From NCBI GenBank assembly GCA_012103375.1, contig WLWX01000001.1, positions 1,106,501-1,170,500 of the forward strand: a DNA stretch of 64,000 bases, read 5' to 3'. Position numbers and translations under genes: made by a program. This DNA is from Paracoccaceae bacterium. GTDB taxonomy: Bacteria > Pseudomonadota > Alphaproteobacteria > Rhodobacterales > Rhodobacteraceae. The notes below the pieces were generated by a model. The model searched no databases, had not been told where the DNA came from, and worked only from the letters and a program-made list of their open reading frames with translations. The number at the start of each line of letters is the position of its first letter. Within the stretch, counting starts at the first letter, position 1. Shown here in pieces: positions 57,427 to 64,000 of the stretch.

Positions 57427-58185
57427 CTAGCCCCCAAGTTCTGGGCCATTTCTGATTAGAGTTTCTGGCATTGGTGGTCGCATGTTCAGAGCCTGGTGCG
57501 GACGTGTGTGGTTGTACTGCTTAAGCCAATGATTGATGACGATCTGTGCCTGTTTCGTTGTTGTGAACCATTCAGCGTTGAGGATCTCGTGCCGGAGAGT
57601 GCCGTTGAACCTCTCGTTGTATCCGTTTTCCCAAGGGGACCCCGGATAGATTCTAATTGGTCGAACACCAACGCGAACCAACCACTCCTGCATCGCCTTG
57701 GCTACGAACTCTGGGCCGTTGTCGGAGCGGATATACTCCGGCGTGCCATGGCAGAGGAGCAGCGGATATAGCGCCTCCAGAACATCTTCGGCGCCCATCC
57801 TGCTGCGAACTTCCACGGCCAGGGCCTGCCGGGTGTACTCATCCAGAACGGTCAGCATCTTGTAGCTCCGGCCATTGCTGAGCTTGTCGTGAACGAAGTC
57901 GATGCTCCAGATGTGGTTCGGATGCGTCGGCCTGAGGCGAATGATCGAGCTGTCCTTGTGATAAAGCCGTCTGCGCTTCCTGTGCCGCTGCGGGAGTTGC
58001 AGTCCTTCTTCCTGCCAGAGACGCTCAACCTTCTTATGATTGACCCGCCAGCCCTCGATGCGCAGGAGTTCCGAAACTTTACGATAGCCGTAGCGCCCAT
58101 ATTGCTTGGCCAGGCGGATCAAAGCGAGCCGTAGAGCATCATCGTCTTTTGGCGCGGGTCGATATTGCAGAGAGCTTCGCGCCAT
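57427..58185 (-). CDS. IS3-family transposase OrfB
   Basis: A 252-residue catalytic subunit: YGRYGYRKVSELLRIEGW, then DDE residues in WSIDFVHDKL, YIRSDNGPEFV and SPWENGYNERFNGTLRHE. The open frame extends upstream to about 58280 without ATG (ending in CRVVGMARSSLQYRP), so production probably relies on -1 frameshifting from orfA. Confidence 0.88.
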   Translation of the reverse strand: MARSSLQYRPAPKDDDALRLALIRLAKQYGRYGYRKVSELLRIEGWRVNHKKVERLWQEEGLQLPQRHRKRRRLYHKDSSIIRLRPTHPNHIWSIDFVHDKLSNGRSYKMLTVLDEYTRQALAVEVRSRMGAEDVLEALYPLLLCHGTPEYIRSDNGPEFVAKAMQEWLVRVGVRPIRIYPGSPWENGYNERFNGTLRHEILNAEWFTTTKQAQIVINHWLKQYNHTRPHQALNMRPPMPETLIRNGPELGG

Positions 58186-58606
58186 ACCGACGACCCGGCA
58201 GGTCCTCCGCTCCGAGGTCGCGAGCTTTTGGCGCGTATGAATAACGGCCTGACGGAGCTCCCCAGTCGTCAGGCCCTGGGCTTTAAGTAGTTCAGGCTTT
58301 CTTTGAGGATCAGCTTGTCCAATTCAAGCTCAGCGACGATCTTCTTGAGACGCCCATTCTCCTTTTCCAGGCTGCGCATCTCCGACAACTGCGACCGTCC
58401 CATACCACCAAACCGTTTCCGCCAGTTGTAATATGTCGCATCGCTGATGCCGACGCTACGACACGCCGATGCAACGTCACTTCCTCCCGTCAGCTTCAGC
58501 TCAATCTCACGCAGCAGCTTCAATACATCTTCGTCCGAATGCCGTTTCCGTGCCATTACATATTCCCCTCTCAAGACCAATGTAGTGGCCCAGTTTTAGG
58601 GGGGAA
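57428..58606 (-). mobile_element. IS3-family insertion sequence, second type, inside helicase gene
   Basis: The ends are related inverted repeats (TAGCCCCCAAGTTCTGGGCCA on the left; its counterpart TTCCCCCCTAAAACTGGGCCA on the right, shared GGGCCA core). It carries orfA and orfB on the minus strand, about 1.18 kb. It is unrelated in sequence to the IS3 at 52.8 kb. No clear target duplication is seen. Confidence 0.82.
58269..58556 (-). CDS. IS3-family transposase OrfA
   Basis: A 95-residue protein: MARKRHSDEDVLKLLREIEL, a helix-turn-helix (DVASACRSVGISDATYYNWR) and a leucine-rich end (LEKENGRLKKIVAELELDK). It is the usual partner of the downstream OrfB. Confidence 0.88.
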   Translation of the reverse strand: MARKRHSDEDVLKLLREIELKLTGGSDVASACRSVGISDATYYNWRKRFGGMGRSQLSEMRSLEKENGRLKKIVAELELDKLILKESLNYLKPRA

Positions 58607-58937
58607 GGACACCCGAATCCGAGAGTTTTTCCTGACCCGGTCTGCGCCGACACCAACATGTCTTTACCCAGTACATCGCGCGCTGTTACGGCCACTTGTA
58701 CTGGCGTCAGCGAAGTATACCCTTTGGCCTCAAGTGCCTGTGCCAATGCTTGTTTCACGGGGCCAACTTTCCATAACGATGTGCCGAAATTCAGTGCCCG
58801 GCCACAAGAAGACTGCCCCTATCGCCTTAAGGAATTGATGTATAGGCCGCAAATGGCTGCAGTGCGACAAGCGCCGGGACAAAGAATTGTCAGTGTCCGG
58901 CAAGGCAAAAGCCCGGCATCAAATGAAACGAAAAGCT

Positions 58938-59058
58938 TGGGACTCGCTAGCGCGAAACCATTCAAAGCAGCCGATTTCGACGGCCTGTACATCACGACCT
59001 GTACGAGCGGCTCTCGATTGTGGCATTTCAAGTACAACTTCAGCCGCTGCGATCGTTT
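58938..59058 (+). pseudogene. P4-type integrase, N-terminal remnant
   Basis: Reads LASAKPFKAADFDGLYI, then TSGSRLWHFKYNF. This is the AK-P-K-x-x-D-x-x-GLY-...-SGSKLW-x-x-KY arm-binding pattern of P4/DUF4102 integrases. It has no plausible start or remainder. The rest of the gap 58759-59219 has no gene I can support. It may derive from the same gene as the C-terminal fragment near 54300, now out of order. Confidence 0.55.
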
Positions 59059-59219
59059 GAATTCGCCCCGAAAGACCATGCAAACCGGGGCGGCGGAATC
59101 CGGCTGTCCGGTCTGGCGCCCCGGATTGCTGCGAATTGTGCAATGAACCGGGCGTAGATTTCGACATCATGTCCGGCTGCAACCTGTCGCACGGCCGGTT
59201 CAATTGCGTGATAGTTGCG

Positions 59220-60809
59220 CTAAAACCCCAGGGCCGCTCCGTCGCTTCGCGGATCGTTTGCGCCCTCAATCAGGCCATCGGGGTGCACGACCAGGGCGCC
59301 TGCGTGGCCCATCACCTCGTCATAACCTCCGACAACCTGAGGGTCGTGGCCTGCGGCATCCAGCGCGGCGATGACTTCCGGGTCGAACCGGTTCTCGATC
59401 CTGAGCGATGTGGTTTCGGCCCCCCAAGTGCGCCCCAAAAGCCAGCGCGGCGCCGTAATTGCGGCCTGAAGATCCTGCCCGTACAGGACGTGGCGGGCGA
59501 ATATCATCGCCTGCGTCTGCGGCTGACCTTCGCCGCCCATGGTGCCATAGGGCATCACGCGGCCGTCGCCCAGACGGGCCAGTGCGGGCTGGATGGTGTG
59601 GAACGGGCGGCGGTCTGGTTTCAGCGCCTTGTGGTGCGCCGGATCCAAAGAAAAGCTGGTTCCGCGATTCTGCCAGGTGATGCCGGTGTCATCCAGCACC
59701 ACGCCGCTGCCGAATTCCCAATAGATGCTTTGGATAAAGCTGACGGCACGGCCCTCGTTGTCGACCGCGCCCAGCCAGCATGTGTCGCCCTTGGTGGCCT
59801 CACGGGGCCAGGGAGAGGCCGTCGCGGGATCTATGTCGGCGGCCATCTGGTCCATCACCTGATCGGTCAGGAAGTTCGACGGATCGACGGGCATATAGGC
59901 CGGGTCGGTCACATGGGTGTCGCGGATCACGAAGGCCTGTTTGGTGGCCTCTAGCAGCCCGTGGACAAAGTCGAACCCCTCGGCCCGTTGGACACCAAGG
60001 CGCGCGTAGATACCCAGCAGCATCAGCGAGGCGAGGCCCTGCGTCGGTGGTGGCATGTTGTAGAGATCGTGACCGGCAACCGAGAGCTTTAGCGGGTCAA
60101 CGTCCAGCGCGGTGTGGCGTTCCAGATCATCGCGCGTCACCAGCGATCCGGCGCGCGCCAGATCGGCAGCAATCGCCTGCGCCAGATCGCCGCGATAGAA
60201 ATCGTCCAGGCCCGCATGGGCAAGCTGGCGCAGTGTTGCAGCGATCCTTGGCTGACGCAGGCGCTGTCCCAGCGTCAGTGGCTGACCGTCGGGGAGGTAG
60301 ACCGCGCCAAAGCCCGGAACCCCGGCCAGCTCATCGCGTTTGGCGGCGATGTTGTGGGCCAGAGTGGTCGTCACCGCCACACCGTTTTCGGCGTGGTGAA
60401 TGGCGTCTTCCAGCAGGCGATCCAGCGGCATCCTGCCGCCGACTGCCGCACTCTGGCGCAGCGCGTTCTGCCAACCGGACACGGCGCCCGCGCAGGTCAG
60501 CGCCGCAAGTGGCCCGCGTGAGGGGATGATCCCGCCGCATTCCTGCGCATAGAAATCTATACTGGCCCGTTCAGCCGCCGCACCACAGGCGTCGATGGCC
60601 GTGACATCGTGGCCCGGTTGGTGGATCAGCCAGAAATTATCGCCGCCAAGCGCATTCATATGCGGATAAACCACGGTCATGGTGGCGGCGGCGGCGACCA
60701 TCGCCTCGATCGCGTTGCCGCCGTCCTGCAAGACCCGCAACCCGGCCTGGGCGGCCAGGTGGTGGGGGGCGGTGACCATGCCGCCATAGGCGCGTTTGGT
60801 TTGAAGCAT
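59220..60809 (-). CDS. Gamma-glutamyltransferase-family hydrolase (oxamate amidohydrolase-like)
   Basis: A 529-residue Ntn hydrolase. AGLRVLQDGGNAIEAMVAAA is the N-terminal family block; the catalytic Thr is in KGDTCWLGAVDNEGRAVSF (near 340), where the precursor should self-cleave into two subunits. The C-terminal MGGEGQPQTQAMI and GYDEVMGHAGALVVHPDG fit. No signal peptide, so it is likely cytoplasmic, unlike periplasmic GGT. Next to carbamate kinase, DUF2877 and fdrA it is best read as an HpxW-type oxamate amidohydrolase. That assignment is contextual. Confidence 0.82.
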   Translation of the reverse strand: MLQTKRAYGGMVTAPHHLAAQAGLRVLQDGGNAIEAMVAAAATMTVVYPHMNALGGDNFWLIHQPGHDVTAIDACGAAAERASIDFYAQECGGIIPSRGPLAALTCAGAVSGWQNALRQSAAVGGRMPLDRLLEDAIHHAENGVAVTTTLAHNIAAKRDELAGVPGFGAVYLPDGQPLTLGQRLRQPRIAATLRQLAHAGLDDFYRGDLAQAIAADLARAGSLVTRDDLERHTALDVDPLKLSVAGHDLYNMPPPTQGLASLMLLGIYARLGVQRAEGFDFVHGLLEATKQAFVIRDTHVTDPAYMPVDPSNFLTDQVMDQMAADIDPATASPWPREATKGDTCWLGAVDNEGRAVSFIQSIYWEFGSGVVLDDTGITWQNRGTSFSLDPAHHKALKPDRRPFHTIQPALARLGDGRVMPYGTMGGEGQPQTQAMIFARHVLYGQDLQAAITAPRWLLGRTWGAETTSLRIENRFDPEVIAALDAAGHDPQVVGGYDEVMGHAGALVVHPDGLIEGANDPRSDGAALGF

Positions 60810-60825
60810 CTGAACCCTCTTTCTT

Positions 60826-61740
60826 TCAGGCAGCGCGTTGATCGGGCGACGCGGTCAGCGCGTCAAGCACGGTCACGACGCCCAGCAGCGTATCCCAGCC
60901 CGACGAATGGCCGATCCTGTCTATGGCCACAAGCGCCCGGTCAAGCCCATCGACGTCAAAGCGCAGCAATGCGGCGATGGCGTCATGCACCGAGGCACTG
61001 CCCAGACCATCGGCGCTGGCGGTCAGCAGCGCGGCCGAGATCCGGTTCGTGCGGGTGGCAAGATGCGGGGCGATATCCTGCCACAGCGCCCTGGCAACAG
61101 CGCCGTGGCCCGTGGCGTGCAGGGCTATCAGCATGCCCCCAAGCACGTCGTCACCAGAAGGCGTCAGGCCCGCACCATACCCCAAAAGCGAAACGGCCCA
61201 GTCCGGCGCGCATTGGGGTGCGCCGCGCAGCGCGGTTGTCATCCAGTTTCGGGCGGCATCGATCTGCACGGCGGCCCGGCCAAGCACCGCATCGCCCGGC
61301 TGCGGCTGGCCGCTGGCGCCAAGCAGCGCGCCCAGCCCCGGAAGTGTGCCGCGCCCGGCCAGCCTTGCGTCGAGTTGGCGCAGGGCAAGGCCCTCGGGGC
61401 GCTGAACAGCGCCTGAAACCACGATTTCGGGGTGCCAGACCCGCGCAGTCGCAAGATCAAGGCTCAGCAGCCCCGCGATGCGCAGATGCGGGTGGGCAAG
61501 CGCGACTGGCTGGCCCAGGATCAGGCCCGCGCGCTGCCAGTCGCGGGACATATTGGCCCGTACCGAGATTGGCCCGTCCTCAACATCCGCGTTCGTCACG
61601 CAGACCAGGCCGCCGGGCAATCGCACATAGAAGACCGAGGAAAACACCGCCGCAACGGATCCGCGTTGCACCCGTTCGCGCAGATGATCGGCGGCGATTG
61701 GTCCGATACTCAGCGTGGAGTGGACCGGGCAATCAGCCAT
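60826..61740 (-). CDS. DUF2877 family protein (YlbF/AllH-like)
   Basis: A 304-residue protein: MADCPVHSTLSIGPIAADHL at the start and LGYGAGLTPSGDDVLGGMLIA, the DUF2877 signature, near the middle-end. In E. coli the DUF2877 protein YlbF is encoded with FdrA and YlbE, a set linked to oxamate carbamoyltransferase activity in allantoin breakdown. The start overlaps the carbamate kinase stop by 8 bases; the longer frame from 61776 is unnecessary. Confidence 0.83.
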   Translation of the reverse strand: MADCPVHSTLSIGPIAADHLRERVQRGSVAAVFSSVFYVRLPGGLVCVTNADVEDGPISVRANMSRDWQRAGLILGQPVALAHPHLRIAGLLSLDLATARVWHPEIVVSGAVQRPEGLALRQLDARLAGRGTLPGLGALLGASGQPQPGDAVLGRAAVQIDAARNWMTTALRGAPQCAPDWAVSLLGYGAGLTPSGDDVLGGMLIALHATGHGAVARALWQDIAPHLATRTNRISAALLTASADGLGSASVHDAIAALLRFDVDGLDRALVAIDRIGHSSGWDTLLGVVTVLDALTASPDQRAA

Positions 61741-62704
61741 CGGTGTCAGCGACCACATGCGTTCCCGCATCACCACGCAGCGCCGCCTGCGCCTGATCCA
61801 GATGCGCGATGATGACGCGGCGACCGCCGCCTTTCAGAAACTGCAACGCAGCGTCGATCTTTGGGCCCATCGAACCGGGCGGAAATTGCCCATCGGCCTG
61901 AAACTGCGCAAGCTCGGCCATGGTGACCATGCCCAGTTCGCGCTGATCCGGGTTGCCGAAATTGATCGACACCTGCGGCACAGCCGTCAGGATCATCATC
62001 AAGTCAAAGCCCAGGACATTGCCGATCAGCGCAGTGGTAAGGTCTTTGTCGATCACCGCGTCAATCCCATGGCGCACGCCCTTGGGGCCGCGCACCACCG
62101 GGATGCCGCCACCGCCACCGGCAACGACGATGGTGCCGCGCTTGGCCAATTGCTCGATCAGCGAGATATCGCAGATATGCCGGGGCCGGGGTGAGGGGAC
62201 GACATGGCGCCAGCCGCGCCCGGAATCCTCGCGCATGCGCCAGCCCATTTGCGCGCCGACGACCTTGGCCTCAGCCTCGGAATAGAAGGTGCCGATGGGT
62301 TTTGAGGGGGTCTGGAACGCGGGGTCGTCCGGGTCCACCTCGACCTGGCTCAGCAGGCAGGCGACGTGGCGGGGGTTGTCAGCCTCTCGCAATGCGTTTT
62401 CCATGGCCTGCACCAGCAGATAGGCGATGCCGCCCTGCGAATGCGCCACGCAGATATCCAGCGGCATCGGGGCAATCGTGTCGCGCGTCAGCGCCTGGCG
62501 CAACAGGATCTTGCCGACCACCGGGCCGTTGCCGTGGGTGATGATCAGTTCTTCACCGCGCAGGGCAAGCGGCAGCAGCGCCTGCGCTGTTGCGCGGGCG
62601 ATGTCCTTCTGTTCTTTCGAGGTGCCCTCGATATCCTCAGGATGGGTGGCGTTGCCGCCGATGGCGACGACGATCCGTTTGGGGATATCGAACGGCGGGA
62701 TCAT
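61733..62704 (-). CDS. arcC: Carbamate kinase
   Basis: A 323-residue amino-acid-kinase-fold enzyme that makes ATP from carbamoyl phosphate and ADP. RIVVAIGGNATHPED, ITHGNGPVVGKILLRQ, CVAHSQGGIAYLL and IVVAGGGGGIPVV are conserved family blocks. It overlaps fdrA (ATGA) and the DUF2877 gene, so it belongs to a tight operon. In this context it would harvest carbamoyl phosphate released from oxalurate rather than from arginine; no arginine deiminase gene is present. Confidence 0.92.
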   Translation of the reverse strand: MIPPFDIPKRIVVAIGGNATHPEDIEGTSKEQKDIARATAQALLPLALRGEELIITHGNGPVVGKILLRQALTRDTIAPMPLDICVAHSQGGIAYLLVQAMENALREADNPRHVACLLSQVEVDPDDPAFQTPSKPIGTFYSEAEAKVVGAQMGWRMREDSGRGWRHVVPSPRPRHICDISLIEQLAKRGTIVVAGGGGGIPVVRGPKGVRHGIDAVIDKDLTTALIGNVLGFDLMMILTAVPQVSINFGNPDQRELGMVTMAELAQFQADGQFPPGSMGPKIDAALQFLKGGGRRVIIAHLDQAQAALRGDAGTHVVADTDG

Positions 62705-64000
62705 CCGGCGCCGGCCGCGGCCAATGCCCAGCGGGCGGCATCCGCATTGCTGGGCGCAACCAGAATGCCCGCCGCCTGAAGCTTTGCGATCTGACCGGCG
62801 CGGCCCTGCGGGTCGCCGTCGGTACCGCAGACCGAGGCGATGACGGTCGGGCCGCCGCCGGTCCGGTGTTCGCTGACCAGCGCGGCCAGATGCCCGGCAG
62901 GATCGTCATGCGCCCCGTATCCGATCACCACGTCACACAGGATCGCGGCCAGATCGGTTCGCCCCAACGCCTCGGTAAAAGCCTCATCCCGTACGGTGGG
63001 GTCAATCATCGGATGCGGGCGACCACGGGTGTAGTCATCATCGCCAAGGTCCAGCATCAGGTGGCCGTCGCTATCCTGTGCCCCAATCCCCGTGACCGGC
63101 GCGTTGGACCGCACCGCCAACTCCGCGTCCCGCAGGATCACCTGAGCTTCCGCACAGAGCGTTCCACCCGCGAACAGGCCAAGAAGCTGTGTGTTGTCAG
63201 TGCCTTGCATGGCTGGCGGGCCAGGGGGTTCTGCCGTTACGTCCAGTGCCGCATAGGCCGCATCTTTCAGCGAAAAGCACTGGGTGACATTCGCGGGCAT
63301 CGGGATTTCCGCCGCGCCCATGAAGCAGACGATCGCGGGTTTCCCGGCGTTGGCAAGCCGGTCAAGGACGACCTTGGCAACGTTATCACCCGGTGGTTTG
63401 GCGATGAGGACGATACGCTGCGTGCCCGCATCCGCTGCCAATGCGTCGATTGCCATGAGGGTGGAAATCCCGCCAACCTCGGCCTTCAGATCGCGCCCGC
63501 CGACGCCGATGGCGTGGCTGACGCCGCCGCCCAGTTGGGCGACAAGGCAGGTAACCTCTTGCAGGCCTGTGCCCGATGCGCCGATCATGCCAATTGGGCC
63601 GCGCGGCACCACATTGGCAAACGCCAGCGGCGTTCCGGCAATGATCGCGGTGCCGCAATCCGGGCCCATGACCAGGCGGCCAAGGTCGCGCGCTTCGGTC
63701 TTCAACGCAGCCTCAGCCGCAAGGCTGACATTGTCGGAAAAGATCATCGCATCCAGCCCGCGCCGGATCGCCTTCCGCGCCTCAGCAGCGGCGAAATCAC
63801 CGGGGACCGAGATCAGCGCCAGGTTCGCGCCCGGAACCATCCCGAGTGCGGCGCGCAGCGATTTCGGACGATAGGCTGCGCCTTCGCCGCGTGTGGCCGG
63901 AGCGTCCAGCAGGGCGATGGCTTCGGCCAGTGCAGCCTTGGCCGTTGCCTGATCTGTTGCGCGGATGCCAAGGATCAGATCGCCGCCCGCGGCGGATCTG
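62701..64000 (-). CDS. fdrA: FdrA-like acyl-CoA synthetase family protein (5' end outside window)
   Basis: The C-terminal ~433 residues of a protein with succinyl-CoA-synthetase-alpha-like folds: ALISVPGDFAAAEARKAI, SDNVSLAAEAALK, GPDCGTAIIAGTPLAFANV, IGMIGASGTGLQEVTCL and GVGGRDLKAEVGGIST. These are FdrA blocks. The frame stays open to base 64000, so the start is beyond the window; the ATG at 63840 is internal. FdrA is one subunit proposed for oxamate carbamoyltransferase (AllF); the YlbE/AllG partner is not in view and may lie just upstream. Confidence 0.88.
   Translation of the reverse strand, partial: RSAAGGDLILGIRATDQATAKAALAEAIALLDAPATRGEGAAYRPKSLRAALGMVPGANLALISVPGDFAAAEARKAIRRGLDAMIFSDNVSLAAEAALKTEARDLGRLVMGPDCGTAIIAGTPLAFANVVPRGPIGMIGASGTGLQEVTCLVAQLGGGVSHAIGVGGRDLKAEVGGISTLMAIDALAADAGTQRIVLIAKPPGDNVAKVVLDRLANAGKPAIVCFMGAAEIPMPANVTQCFSLKDAAYAALDVTAEPPGPPAMQGTDNTQLLGLFAGGTLCAEAQVILRDAELAVRSNAPVTGIGAQDSDGHLMLDLGDDDYTRGRPHPMIDPTVRDEAFTEALGRTDLAAILCDVVIGYGAHDDPAGHLAALVSEHRTGGGPTVIASVCGTDGDPQGRAGQIAKLQAAGILVAPSNADAARWALAAAGAG

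Larger units (their letters stand above)
55561..58758 (-). pseudogene. DEAD-box RNA helicase with DbpA-like C-terminus, split by IS3
   Basis: The N-part (58758 to about 58607) reads MKQALAQALEAKGYTSLTPV, then the Q motif and AQTGSGKTLGFG (Walker A). The rest resumes at about 57426 as ANGLLGQDEGLP, PTRELALQVKRELA, VLDEADEMLDLGF, SATVPAS, HRSGRTGRAG, followed by a DbpA-type RNA-binding domain and a long Lys/Pro-rich tail ending at 55561. Without the IS it would be about 680 residues. The large C-part has an ATG at 57411 and might give a protein without ATP binding. The RhlE-type gene at 42093 remains intact. Confidence 0.88.

Noticed and set aside
52106-64000. Right attachment site (second copy of the tRNA-Thr 3' end)
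   Set aside because: I searched by eye for the T-arm/acceptor sequence in the rest of the window and did not find one. The island end is either lost or outside the window.

Overview
The window is GC-rich chromosome from an alphaproteobacterium, almost certainly a Rhodobacterales/Roseobacter-group member. The support is gene order: a mraZ-to-recN division cluster containing two tandem DUF2484 genes and followed by lpxC and bamD, together with a GapR (DUF2312) gene, a DUF1127 gene, and products that read like Roseobacter orthologues. No species is claimed.

Region 1 (about 1-6 kb) is an envelope module: a lytic transglycosylase, a HAD-UbiA prenyltransferase broken by a one-base frameshift, a convergent DprE2-like/DprE1-like pair and a YbhN-like membrane protein. 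The set resembles the decaprenyl-phosphoryl-arabinose pathway of actinobacteria. A DUF1127 gene and an Mrp-type Fe-S carrier ATPase follow.

Region 2 (7.3-33.4 kb) is the dcw cluster. A roughly 240-nt mraZ leader carries a strong intrinsic terminator and matches the layout of the Rhodobacter sphaeroides sRNA UpsM. Then come mraZ, rsmH, ftsL, ftsI, murE, murF, mraY, murD, a reverse-strand DUF6151 gene, ftsW, murG, murC, two DUF2484 genes, a small AT-richer insert, murB, ddl, ftsQ, ftsA, [IS630 copy 1], ftsZ with a terminator, lpxC, bamD and recN. Most neighbours overlap by 1-4 bases or lie within a few bases, as expected for coupled translation. An intergenic repeat with covarying hairpins occurs three times (15.6, 17.3 and 33.5 kb).

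Region 3 (33.7-52.1 kb) begins with a second, almost identical IS630 copy and continues with ordinary chromosomal genes: a GlcD/DLD-type FAD oxidase, a ClC channel/antiporter, a DegT-type aminotransferase, isovaleryl-CoA dehydrogenase, a Sel1-repeat protein, an RhlE-type helicase, RF3, an atypical SDR, GapR, a beta-propeller protein, a two-domain iron ABC permease and tRNA-Thr(UGU). A second repeat family (33-34 bp, ends in TCAATGATG) abuts gene 3' ends at 2.5, 39.2 and 47.2 kb.

Region 4 (52.2-59.1 kb) is a decayed integration hot spot next to tRNA-Thr. It holds a truncated integrase, an IS3 element, fragments of a second (P4-type) integrase, a truncated third IS630 fused to an IS5-family remnant, and a DEAD-box/DbpA-like helicase gene split by another IS3 element.

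Region 5 (59.2-64 kb) is a reverse-strand operon: fdrA (5' end beyond the window), carbamate kinase, DUF2877 and a gamma-glutamyltransferase-family hydrolase. Family knowledge points to oxamate/carbamoyl-phosphate metabolism at the end of purine (allantoin) breakdown.
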